64,000 nt of DNA. Source: Gemmatimonadaceae bacterium. Its GTDB lineage: Bacteria; Gemmatimonadota; Gemmatimonadetes; Gemmatimonadales; Gemmatimonadaceae. A program made the translations under genes and the position numbers. Shown here one piece after another: positions 50,601 through 58,388 of this stretch (within the stretch, counting starts at the first letter, position 1; each line of letters opens with the position of its first letter). The notes under the pieces were generated by a model. The model saw nothing but the letters and a program-made list of their open reading frames with translations. It ran no database searches and was not told the DNA's origin. The stretch spans positions 91,302 to 155,301 of the forward strand of contig JAIEMN010000032.1 in NCBI GenBank assembly GCA_019752115.1, in the 5' to 3' direction.

Positions 50601-50929
50601 TCCACCGCCGCGGCCTGCGTCAGGCTGACCACGATGTTCTCACGCGTCTCCGGCGCAAAGCCGAGGCGGCGCACCGTCACCGTATAGATGCCGACTTCGA
50701 GATTCGTGATGTAGTAGCGGCCATTCTCGCGGGTCGTACCGGACGCGCGGCCGCCGTTGGCGACGTTGCGAACTTCAATGACGGCTGCGCCAACCGGACC
50801 CTTCTTGGAGTCGGTAACAAGGCCGGCGATAGCGCCGGTCGTGTTGCCCTGGGCGAAGGCCCGGGAGGCTGGCAGTGCCGAAAGGCTCAGGGCGGCGAGG
50901 GCCGCGCTCAGCCAACGCATCATGCGCAT
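47666..50929 (-). CDS. Oar-like TonB-dependent outer-membrane receptor
   Basis: About 1,087 residues from the ATG that opens the signal peptide (LSAALAALSLSALPASRAFAQ); the longer frame upstream is unlikely. Residues ~28-110 are a carboxypeptidase-regulatory-like domain (AIAGLVTDSKKGPVGAAVIEVRN...GRYYITNLEVGIYTVTVRRLGF). A plug domain follows with RLPTLNRDVTDLARMNPQV and QIDGVSLANRFGLG...PYDVRQGNFTGALVNAVTQSGTN, typical of Oar/OmpA-related transporters. The beta-barrel ends in LRVSF. Such receptors take up bulky substrates or serve as surface proteins; the ligand is unknown. Paralogous to the next receptor. Confidence 0.9.
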   Translation of the reverse strand: MRMMRWLSAALAALSLSALPASRAFAQGNTTGAIAGLVTDSKKGPVGAAVIEVRNVANGGRASGTTRENGRYYITNLEVGIYTVTVRRLGFAPETRENIVVSLTQAAAVDFQLKEAAVQLQALTTRAAAAAAEFAPTRQGAQTVVSDTLVRRLPTLNRDVTDLARMNPQVNVNANGNISAAGQNNRFNNIQIDGVSLANRFGLGASPTVGAQVNGRALPLDAIKEFQVLISPYDVRQGNFTGALVNAVTQSGTNSWKGSAFVTYRDQQMARDTSFLRTRPFTRRQLGASFGGPILKDKLRFFATVETSQNLNPVAGPYFDPSLANGIANSTSATARITQAQVDSFTTKLSSYGIAAGSPGLVSVENPLLNTFARLDWQVSGNTRVVLRNIYNDQQQDDFSRSLGTFNFTSNQFRRTEKSNQTVMQVFSNFANGFSNEFTAGATRTRFKRNPSVIAPQILVQNIGGTGSGVGFRAGTENSSQGNQLNEDLYEIANNFTMPLGNHIVAIGTRNEIYKAYNAFLQNSYGNYTFNTLADFVAGRQAASFSGSGGLGGDVAANFTAGQFAVYAQDQWRVTPRFTTTYGIRFDAPYFFDKPSSSPAVVRDFGINTSELPSGKWQISPRIGFNWDVTGDQTNQLRGGVGLFQGIPAYVWMSNQYQNTGVGLAQITCGGGVSATNGTAPAFTPTPVAPRGCGLRTNGSAGRSLDDGTFLGTVNVADPNLKFPQLLRATLGYDRKLPGDVVATFEGLYSRSINNFFYNNINIPQTGRIDAQGRTVFANFPATGIPTVAPLFPVYGSNVIQLSNQSKDYSYSGTGQLRKRFSRAFEGALAYTYSRAFSVTDLTSSVALSNWQFGRVYSGVQTNKDLGPSIFDQPHRILFNGTYTAPWKKNQTSVTMYFNRQSGTPFTYVYGGNAGRGDMNGDGSNANDPIYIPTGPSDPKQPFQNTTIAGVAYTAAQQAAALDKFIADYPCLANQRGQLMKRNSCRNPMFDRVDLTIEQQLPQIRGERFTARVEIFNFANFLNSKWGQFRSATGNANLTLMQVQAMSSTDAATQVPVATFDPGFIRFFGGASASQFYQIQTSLRVSF

Positions 50930-51093
50930 AGCGTGAAATCCGTATGAGGGAGGAGGATCACTCCCGGACGGATCGAAAGGGACGGCCGTCGTCGGGAGCA
51001 GCGAAAAGCTAGGCCGGCAGGGTGAGCGATTCAAGGAAAGGTCGGTCACGGTCCCGCCAAGCATCCTGTCCCTCCCAACAGCCCGGAACGCCG

Positions 51094-51158
51094 CGAGGGT
51101 CACCCGCCGGCCGGAGCCGGGCGGATGACCCTCGCCGGCTCTCCCGAAGGAGAGCCGA
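51094..51158 (-). terminator. Double hairpin ending the second receptor gene
   Basis: Read on the minus strand, first a 9-bp stem CGGCTCTCC / GGAGAGCCG with a TTCG tetraloop, 16 nt after the stop. Then a 15-bp stem with one mismatch (GCGAGGGTCA...TGACCCTCGC). No U-tract. Confidence 0.7.
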
Positions 51159-51174
51159 ACCGATCACACGGGGA

Positions 51175-54100
51175 TCAGTTGAACGTGTACCGGAGGCCGA
51201 GCTGCATGCGCCAGGTATCGCCGGTATTCACGCCGGCGGTGTGCTGGAAGGTCTTGTTCAGCAGATCGGTGCCGAGGTTGCGGAGCCGGTAGGTCAGCGC
51301 CCCGTTCGCATCGGCGCCCAGCGGGATCAGCGGCGACGTCGAGGTCACGCGCCAGCCCGAGCCCCAGTTCTTGTTGATCAGGTTGTCCACGTTCAGGATG
51401 TCGAGGCGCATCGAGATCGTGTTCTTCTGGCCCGCGACGTTCCGGAACAGCTCCTGGGTGATGCCCAGGTCGGTGCGGAAGTTGACGGGGAGGAAGAGCC
51501 CGTTGCGCTGCGCGTACTGGCCGCGGCGGGTCTTGAGGTACTTGTCCTGCGCGATGTAGGCATCCCAGGCCGCCGCCTGATCGGCCGCCGTGAAGGTCTT
51601 CACGGCGGTGGCGCAGTTGCTGAGCACCGTGCCCGACGCGTTCACGCAGTACTGCTGGAAGCGCATCTCCGACTGATCCTTTGGCACATAGATCAGGTCG
51701 TTGGCCGCCGCGCCGTCGCCGTTGGCGTCGGCCGAGAAGACGTAGCTCGCCACGCCAAGCGTCTGGGCCTGCGTGAAGAGACCGATCGTCGTCGCGCCCA
51801 TCTTGAAGTACTCATGACGGTACGACAGGGCCAGGAAGAAGCGCTTGCCCGGCGTGTAGTCCGAGTAGCCGAGGCCCGGGTTGTTCGGATCGTTCGGCGT
51901 GCCGTTGGCCGTCCAGTTCGTGGCGGCCGTCGAGCCCGGGTCATACGAGTTGCGGGCGATACCGTACGAGTACGCCGTCTTGGCGACGAGGCCATTCGCG
52001 AACGTCTTCGAGATGGACGCCGCGAGGTTGTAGTTGTAGCCGTTCGTCGCGTTGTCGATGACGTAGTTCGCCGTGACGTTGCTGTTGATGCGGTTGCTGG
52101 TCCACCGCATGCGGCGATCCGGGCCGTTGAAGTTGGTCTGGGCGAGCGGCAGGTTCGCGTTGATGTAGTACGGACCATTCAGCTCGCGACCATAGATGCC
52201 TTCCAGCGTGGCGATGAAGCCCCACGGCAGCTTGCGGTCGATGCCCAACGTCGTGCGCCACTGCTGGGCGAACGTGTAGCCGGGCGCCGTCACGTTGAGC
52301 TCGTACGACGCGGCCGGCGCGCCGGTCACCGACGTCGGCTTGTAGGCATCGACGTTCGGGGTGAACGGGCGGAGCGAGGTGTTCGACAGCTGGTCGAAGC
52401 CGGTGAGCACCCCGGTATTGCCGACCTGGTTCGAGACCCAGACGTACGGCGGCGTGCCCGAGAACACACCGGTACCGCCACGCAGGATCAGGCTGCGGTC
52501 ACCGCTCACATCCCAATTGAAGCCGACGCGCGGCGAGATCAGGATGTTCGCGTTGGGCATCTTGCCCGTGTTGTAGAACTGGTAGCGCCCCTCGCGGTTG
52601 ATGAACGCCAGCTTGTTCGCGAGCGGGTTGTTGTACGCCGTGTTGCTGAACACGGGCAGGTCGAAGCGCGCGCCGATGTTGACCTTGAGGGTGCGTGACG
52701 GACGCCATTCATCCTGCAGGTAGGCCCCGTACGTCATCACCTGCAGCGGCTGCACCGGCTCGGTGTTCCCCGGGATGTTGTTGTAGCGCACCTGGTACCG
52801 GTTAAGCGTCACCGGCGCCGTGGTGCGGTTCGGGTTGCTCAGGTAGCCATTCGCGTCGGCGTAGAAATCCGCCAGCGAGTTGTAGATGTAGGCCCCCTGC
52901 GCACCCGGGAAGAAGACGTTGTTCGAGTTGTACTTCTGGAACGTGACACCGGCCGTGAGCTCGTGCTGGCCCAGATACGCCGTGAAGTTGTCCTGCAGCT
53001 GCCACGTCTTGTACTGCAGCTGGTTGTTCGGCGTGAACGGCTCGAAGCCGAACGAGATGTAGTTGGTGCCGTTGTTCAGAATGTCGACGAGCGGGAACAG
53101 GCTGTTGAGCTTGTACTTGCGGTCTTCGACATTGCTCGTGTAGCCGCCGATGATCTGGTTCGAGAACCGACCATTGCCCAACTGGGAGTTCAGTTCGCCG
53201 ATGTACGAGTCACTGTTCTCCATGATCGCGTAGCCGGAGTTCTGGAAGCTCATCGACTGATTGTTGTCGCGGCGATTCCCGAAGCCCAGCGCGTTCGAGT
53301 TGGAGATCGGCTGGTCCGACTGCGAGCGGAGGCGGCTGTAGCGGAAGCTGAACTTGTTGTTGTTGTTCACGTTCCAGTCGATCTTGCTGATCACGCGACT
53401 CGACGGGACCGCGAGGTTCCAGCCCTGATACGGACCGGTGTCGTAGTTGAACTTCTCCTTCAGGAACTGCTGCAGCGTCTGCATGTCGCTGTCGAGGACG
53501 CGCGTCTGGTTGCCGACGAGCGGCTGCGAGCCGCTGTTCGTGAACCAGGTGTTGCCGGGCTGCGTCAACTCATCGCTTTCGTAGTCGGCAAAGAAGAACA
53601 GCTTGTTCTTGATGAGCGGGCCGCTGATGTAGCCGCCCGGCTGGCTGAACTTGAACGTCCCGCGGCTCACAAAGAGGCCAGCCGAGCTGTCGCCGACGAG
53701 CCCCTGATGGCGCCACGTATAGTAGAAGCCGCCCTTGAACTCGTTCGTACCGGACTTGGTCACGGCGTTGACGCCGGCGCCGACAAAGTTGCCCTGGCGC
53801 ACGTCATACGGCGCCACGTTGACCTGCAGCTGCTCGATGGCGTCGATCGGGATCGGCGAGACACCCGTGCGCACACCCGGCGAGGAGCCGAGGCCGAACG
53901 AGTTGTTGTAGTAGGAGCCGTCGAGCGTGATGTTGTTCAGGCGGTTGTCCATGCCGGCGAAGGAGCCGGAGCGGCCCGACTGCGGCGTCAGACGCACGAA
54001 GTCGTTGAGGGTACGGCCGATGGTCGGGAACGCCTGGATCTGCTGCGACGTGATCGTCGTGGTGGCGCCGGTCGTGCGCGACGAGAGGGCGCCGCCGGTG

Positions 54101-54474
54101 GCGGTCACCTGCACGCCCGAGAGCTGCACGACCGCGTTCTTGAGTTCGAGGGTCACGTCGGTGGAGGTACCGAGTGTCACCTCGAGGCCCGACTGCGTAT
54201 TGGCCTCGAAGCCGAGCGCTCGGCCAGTGACCGTGTAGGGACCGCCGACGCGGACCGCGGGCATCGTGAATCGCCCTTCGGCGCGGCTGAGGACTTCGTA
54301 GCGGGTGCCCGAGGGCTCATGCACCGCGACCACGCGGGCCCCGACGATGGGTCCGTTCGGCCCCGTCACCTTGCCCACGATGGAGCCGGAGGTGACGCCC
54401 TGAGCCTGGGCCCCCTGCATGGCGCTGACTGCCAGCGCTGCCAGCAGCGCTGCCTTCCGCCATAGATGACGCAT
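51175..54474 (-). CDS. Oar-like TonB-dependent outer-membrane receptor
   Basis: A 1,099-residue receptor. Signal peptide MRHLWRKAALLAALAVSAMQ...AQA, then a regulatory-like domain (SGSIVGKVTGPNGPIVGARVVAVHE...ALGFEANTQSGLEVTLG). The plug (TSQQIQAFPTIGRTLNDFVRLTPQSG; LDGSYYNNSFGLGSSPGV; PYDVRQGNFVGAGVNAVTKSGTN) shares long motifs with the neighbouring paralogue. The barrel ends LGLRYTFN. The pair probably arose by duplication. Start ATG lies directly at the signal peptide. The 235-nt gap upstream to the APC gene should hold the promoter. Confidence 0.9.
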   Translation of the reverse strand: MRHLWRKAALLAALAVSAMQGAQAQGVTSGSIVGKVTGPNGPIVGARVVAVHEPSGTRYEVLSRAEGRFTMPAVRVGGPYTVTGRALGFEANTQSGLEVTLGTSTDVTLELKNAVVQLSGVQVTATGGALSSRTTGATTTITSQQIQAFPTIGRTLNDFVRLTPQSGRSGSFAGMDNRLNNITLDGSYYNNSFGLGSSPGVRTGVSPIPIDAIEQLQVNVAPYDVRQGNFVGAGVNAVTKSGTNEFKGGFYYTWRHQGLVGDSSAGLFVSRGTFKFSQPGGYISGPLIKNKLFFFADYESDELTQPGNTWFTNSGSQPLVGNQTRVLDSDMQTLQQFLKEKFNYDTGPYQGWNLAVPSSRVISKIDWNVNNNNKFSFRYSRLRSQSDQPISNSNALGFGNRRDNNQSMSFQNSGYAIMENSDSYIGELNSQLGNGRFSNQIIGGYTSNVEDRKYKLNSLFPLVDILNNGTNYISFGFEPFTPNNQLQYKTWQLQDNFTAYLGQHELTAGVTFQKYNSNNVFFPGAQGAYIYNSLADFYADANGYLSNPNRTTAPVTLNRYQVRYNNIPGNTEPVQPLQVMTYGAYLQDEWRPSRTLKVNIGARFDLPVFSNTAYNNPLANKLAFINREGRYQFYNTGKMPNANILISPRVGFNWDVSGDRSLILRGGTGVFSGTPPYVWVSNQVGNTGVLTGFDQLSNTSLRPFTPNVDAYKPTSVTGAPAASYELNVTAPGYTFAQQWRTTLGIDRKLPWGFIATLEGIYGRELNGPYYINANLPLAQTNFNGPDRRMRWTSNRINSNVTANYVIDNATNGYNYNLAASISKTFANGLVAKTAYSYGIARNSYDPGSTAATNWTANGTPNDPNNPGLGYSDYTPGKRFFLALSYRHEYFKMGATTIGLFTQAQTLGVASYVFSADANGDGAAANDLIYVPKDQSEMRFQQYCVNASGTVLSNCATAVKTFTAADQAAAWDAYIAQDKYLKTRRGQYAQRNGLFLPVNFRTDLGITQELFRNVAGQKNTISMRLDILNVDNLINKNWGSGWRVTSTSPLIPLGADANGALTYRLRNLGTDLLNKTFQHTAGVNTGDTWRMQLGLRYTFN

Positions 54475-54709
54475 TCCTGGTGTTCTCCTGAACCCACGAG
54501 GTAGAGACTGCCGATCCGGCGATCGCGTCCGTCATGGATATCGAGGAGACTCAAGCGCTGCAGTGCCTGAGGGAGCTCTGCAACCCAGCCGTTACACACC
54601 GACTGTCCCCGCGGGTCCGGACACGAACCGTGAAGTCTGTCACAAAAACAGACGTGGAAATGTACAGCGGTCCGGACGTGCGCTCCTATAGTGCCAACGT
54701 ACTACGTGA

Positions 54710-56092
54710 CTATTGGCGGGTGCGCTTTCCAACTGTCAGAAAATACAACGGGACGCCGGCGAGAATCACCCCAAACACCTGCAGCGTCGGCACCCGCTGG
54801 GCGGGATCCATGAGCGCGTTCACCAGCAGGAAGAGGACGGCGGCCACGAAGAGCACGGGGACCACGGGGTAAAGCGGAGTCCGGACCGGCGGGTTCCAAT
54901 CGGGGCGCCGACGTAACACGAAGATGGCGCCGATGCTGAGCACGTAGAACACCAGCGATGCGGTCACAAAGATGTCCGCCAGCTGCTCAAAGGTCCGGAG
55001 GAGTACGAACACGATCCCCAGGCTCGCGTTCACCATCACCGCCACGTACGGCGTTTTGAAGGTGGGGTGCACCTTGGCCACGCTCTTGAAGAAGAGCCCG
55101 TCGTCGGCCATGGCAAAGAAGATCCGCCCGCCGGTGAGCATCGAGCCGTTCACGCTGCCGAAGGTCGAGAGGAGCACCGTGATCGACACCAGCGTCACGC
55201 CCACCGGGCCGATCAGGCGTTCGGCGACATTCGCCGCCACCAGCGGCGCCTTCCGCATCTCCTCGACGGGCAACACGGCCAGATAGGCCACGTTGGCCAG
55301 GACATAGATGAGGATGATGGCGAGCGTCCCCAGCACCAGCGCCCGCGGCAGGTTCTTGCGCGGATTGGCCACCTCGCCCGACACCTTGGTCAGGTCCCCC
55401 CAGCCGTCGTAGGCCCAGAGGACCGAGACGAGGGCCAGGCCGAAGGCACTCACCGAGATGCTCCCGGCGGGGACGGCCGGCGTATAGTGCCCGCCGGTCT
55501 TGGGCAGTCCGATGGCGAGCGCGAGGATGACAATGATCACGAGCCCGCCGTACTTGGCGAGCGTCGTGGTGTTCTGAATGAGCGCCCCCCACTTCACCCC
55601 CACCACGTTGATCACCGCGATGGCGCCGATCGTGGCCGCCGCGAGCCAGTGGGCGTACGTGTCGTACGGTTGCACCGCCGGATCGAAGCCCAGCCCGCGC
55701 AGCGCATACTGCGCAAAGGTGGTGGCAATGCCGCCCAGCGCCGCGGCACGAATCAGGGTGAGTTCGGACCAGCCGTACAGGAATGCCGGCAACCGCCCCC
55801 ACGCTTCGCGGATGTAGACGAAGTAGCCACCGGTGCGCGGCAGCGCGCCGGCCAGTTCCGCGAGCGTGAGCGCGCCGCAGAGCGAGAAGAGCCCACCCAT
55901 CGTCCAGACGAGCAGAATCGGCAGCGGACCGGGGAGCTTGTCGGCAATGCCGGCAGGCGAGCGGAAAATACCGGACCCGATCGTCGTCCCCACGAGCACG
56001 GCAATCGCGCTCCAGAGGCCGAGGGTCCGCGGCAGTTCCGTGGGCTGGCCAGACGAGCTGGCCGCAGGAGGCGAGTCAGGGGCGGAGGCCAT
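54710..56092 (-). CDS. APC-family amino acid permease
   Basis: About 460 residues, twelve predicted helices, with the APC opening (LGLWSAIAVLVGTTIGSGIFRSPAGIA, including the substrate-binding GSGIF turn) and the family motif LWAYDGWGDLTKVSGEVANPRKNLPRAL in the sixth helix/loop. Closest in style to LAT/SteT-type amino acid exchangers. I start at the second ATG (MASAPDSPP). The first would add 12 residues and lie in the divergent promoter region. Confidence 0.9.
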   Translation of the reverse strand: MASAPDSPPAASSSGQPTELPRTLGLWSAIAVLVGTTIGSGIFRSPAGIADKLPGPLPILLVWTMGGLFSLCGALTLAELAGALPRTGGYFVYIREAWGRLPAFLYGWSELTLIRAAALGGIATTFAQYALRGLGFDPAVQPYDTYAHWLAAATIGAIAVINVVGVKWGALIQNTTTLAKYGGLVIIVILALAIGLPKTGGHYTPAVPAGSISVSAFGLALVSVLWAYDGWGDLTKVSGEVANPRKNLPRALVLGTLAIILIYVLANVAYLAVLPVEEMRKAPLVAANVAERLIGPVGVTLVSITVLLSTFGSVNGSMLTGGRIFFAMADDGLFFKSVAKVHPTFKTPYVAVMVNASLGIVFVLLRTFEQLADIFVTASLVFYVLSIGAIFVLRRRPDWNPPVRTPLYPVVPVLFVAAVLFLLVNALMDPAQRVPTLQVFGVILAGVPLYFLTVGKRTRQ

Positions 56093-56198
56093 GGGGGCTA
56101 TGCTAGTACGTGGCGCTCCACTCTGCACGGGGGACCGCCAAGAATCTCCGGAACCGGGTTCCCCATTTCGCCTCGCACCTCTCTAGTTTTCGGGGGCC

Positions 56199-56453
56199 AT
56201 GCCTCCCCAGTCTGCCCCACTTCCCGCGATGCTGAGCACGCCCCTCTTCTGGGGGCTCGTGATCGCCTGTGTCATCGCGCAACTCTACATCGTGCGCGGG
56301 TTGTTCAACGCCGATCCCTCCGGTGCATCACCGAATGCGCCGCGGGACGGTGTGCCCGCGCCCCGACATTGGATGGAAGTGGCGTGGGCGTTGCTGCCCA
56401 TTGCCGGACTGGTTGCGACGTTCGTGGGGACATGGCGCCTGATGTCGCGCTGA
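56199..56453 (+). CDS. Small two-helix membrane protein, possibly COX2-TM-like
   Basis: An 84-residue protein with two transmembrane helices (STPLFWGLVIACVIAQLYIVRGLF and MEVAWALLPIAGLVATFVGTWRLM) joined by a polar loop. The second helix with RHWMEVAW...P resembles the transmembrane hairpin of cytochrome c oxidase subunit II (E-x-x-W-x-x-x-P). Its position 37 nt before ctaA supports a respiratory-oxidase link. No cupredoxin domain or CuA ligands are present. The assignment is suggestive only. Confidence 0.6.
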   Translation: MPPQSAPLPAMLSTPLFWGLVIACVIAQLYIVRGLFNADPSGASPNAPRDGVPAPRHWMEVAWALLPIAGLVATFVGTWRLMSR

Positions 56454-56490
56454 TCGTGCGCTGAATCCGCCCTTTCGTTCTGCCCCTGCC

Positions 56491-57477
56491 ATGTCTTCGT
56501 CTGCTGCTCCCGTTGCGGTGCGTCGTGCGGCGTATGCCGCGCTCGGCGTGTCGCTGGTGCACATCATCTTCGGCGCCATCGTGCGCATCTCCGGCTCCGG
56601 CATGGGATGCGGCGACAACTGGCCGAAGTGCTACGGCTACTGGATTCCGCCCTTCGAGCGGATCGACCTCATCATCGAGGTCACGCATCGCTATCTCGCG
56701 CTCGCGCTCTTCGTGAGCATTGCCGCGCTGGTGGCGACGGCGTTCTCGCATCGCAAAGTGCCGGCGGTGGGCGCGTCGGGTGGCGTGTGGAACGCCGCGC
56801 GGCTCGCGCTCGCGCTCTGGTTTGCGCCGGCGATCTTTGGCGCGGTGACGGTCTTCACCGGCAACCCGGCATGGGCCACGGTGGTGCACAAGCTGCTCGC
56901 GGCCTCGCTGCTCGGCGTGCTCGCCACGGCGGCGATTCGCGCGGGTGGGCTCGGTGGCGCCGCTGCGGTGGTGGCGAAGGGCACGCCCAAAGCGGTGGGC
57001 GGCGCGACCGCGGCCGCGGGCCTCGCGCTGATCGTGGTGCTCATGGGCGGCCTCACGGCCAAGGTGGAAGGCGCGGCGGTCGCGTGCGCCGGCTTCCCGC
57101 TCTGCGGCGAAGGCTCCATCGCGGGCGGCGCGCAGCATGTGCAGCTCACGCACCGGTTGCTCGCGTACGCGCTCGTGCTGCATCTCATCTCGCTGCCCAT
57201 GGTCTTCCGCAAGCGCGGAGAAGCCTCGCCCGTACTCAAGGCCGCGTGGCTCGGGCTCGCGCTGGGTGTGCTGCAGGTCGTGTGGGCCGCGTGGATGGTG
57301 ACCGGCGGCTTCCCCGGCGTGGTGCGCTCGCTGCACCAGGCCACGGGCATCCTGATCTGGGTGACGACGTTCAGCATGGCCTACCTCGCGCGGATCGCGA
57401 GCGGGCGCAGCACGGTGGGCGCGCAGGTGACGGGCACGGCCCCGATGGGTCGCCCCGCGGTCTCTGCCGCCACATGA
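56491..57477 (+). CDS. ctaA: Haem A synthase (CtaA/COX15)
   Basis: A 328-residue, eight-helix membrane enzyme oxidising the C8 methyl of haem O to give haem A for aa3-type oxidases. Conserved features: IVRISGSGMGCGDNWPKCYG, the first-half His pair (EVTHRYLAL, VVHKLLAAS), the cysteine loop CAGFPLCGEG and the second-half HRLLAY and LHQATG histidines. The stop overlaps the ctaB ATG (ATGA), so translation is coupled. Confidence 0.92.
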   Translation: MSSSAAPVAVRRAAYAALGVSLVHIIFGAIVRISGSGMGCGDNWPKCYGYWIPPFERIDLIIEVTHRYLALALFVSIAALVATAFSHRKVPAVGASGGVWNAARLALALWFAPAIFGAVTVFTGNPAWATVVHKLLAASLLGVLATAAIRAGGLGGAAAVVAKGTPKAVGGATAAAGLALIVVLMGGLTAKVEGAAVACAGFPLCGEGSIAGGAQHVQLTHRLLAYALVLHLISLPMVFRKRGEASPVLKAAWLGLALGVLQVVWAAWMVTGGFPGVVRSLHQATGILIWVTTFSMAYLARIASGRSTVGAQVTGTAPMGRPAVSAAT

Positions 57478-58388
57478 GCGGCGTCGTGGCCCCGACCCCA
57501 CCAGCCGCGCAGGACACCCCGCTTTCCCGCGATCTGGTTTCGCTCACCAAGCCGCGCATCATCTCGCTGCTGCTGGTGACGACGGCGGCGCCGATGTACG
57601 CCGCCGGCAGCCCGAGCTGGGTGACCGTGCTGTTGGTGATGATCGGCGGCTACCTCATGGCCGGCGGCGCGAACGCCGTGAACATGTATCTCGACCGGGA
57701 CATCGATGACGTCATGGCGCGCACGCGCCTGCGGCCGATCCCGAGCGGGCGCATGTGGCCCATTCAGGTGCTGGCGTTCGGCGTGGCGTGCGCGACGCTC
57801 GCCACGTGGATGCTCGCGCACTTCGTGAACGTGCTCACTGCCGGCCTCGCGCTCGCGGGCTTCTACTTCTACGTCTTCATCTACACGCGCTGGCTCAAGC
57901 GCACGTCGCCGCACAACATCGTGATCGGCGGCGCCGCCGGCGCGTTTCCGCCGCTGGTGGGGTGGGCGGCGGTGACGGGCTCGCTCGACCTCACGGCGCT
58001 GATCCTGTTCCTCATCGTGTTCTACTGGACGCCGCCGCACTTCTGGGCGCTCGCGCTGCTCAAGCAGGTCGATTACGGCCGCGCGCGGGTCCCCATGGCG
58101 CCGCTCGTCTGGGGCGAACGCGAAACGATGCACCAGATGGTGTGGTACACGGTCATCCTGATCGCGCTGACCATCGCGCCGGTGCTGTATGGCGCGTTCG
58201 GGCTCGTGTATCTGATCAGCGCGCTCGTCTTCGGCGGGTTGCTGATGTGGGGCGTGCTCAAGGTGCTGTGGGCCGCGCGCGCCGGCCAGCCGTGGACGGC
58301 GCCGGCGTGGTGGGTCTACAAGTACTCCCTGCTCTATCTCGCGCTGCTGTTCGTCGCGATGGCCGTGGACCGGGCGGTGACGCGGTGA
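57474..58388 (+). CDS. ctaB: Protohaem IX farnesyltransferase (haem O synthase, CtaB)
   Basis: A 304-residue UbiA-superfamily prenyltransferase adding a farnesyl group to protohaem. The first Asp-rich motif is GANAVNMYLDRDIDDVMARTRLRP, the second region VDYGRARVPMAPLVWGE. TWxxYKR-like, YWTPPHFWALAL and repeated helices match the family. The start is fixed by the ATGA overlap with ctaA. The stop overlaps the next GTG (GTGA). Confidence 0.93.
   Translation: MSGVVAPTPPAAQDTPLSRDLVSLTKPRIISLLLVTTAAPMYAAGSPSWVTVLLVMIGGYLMAGGANAVNMYLDRDIDDVMARTRLRPIPSGRMWPIQVLAFGVACATLATWMLAHFVNVLTAGLALAGFYFYVFIYTRWLKRTSPHNIVIGGAAGAFPPLVGWAAVTGSLDLTALILFLIVFYWTPPHFWALALLKQVDYGRARVPMAPLVWGERETMHQMVWYTVILIALTIAPVLYGAFGLVYLISALVFGGLLMWGVLKVLWAARAGQPWTAPAWWVYKYSLLYLALLFVAMAVDRAVTR

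Noticed and set aside
48305..50947. An 880-codon open frame on the + strand
   Set aside because: Antisense to the first TonB-dependent receptor, of low-complexity Arg/Val/Glu composition; not a gene.
54475..54709. Possible small gene upstream of the second receptor
   Set aside because: Only short frames without signals. The more AT-rich sequence is better read as promoter DNA.
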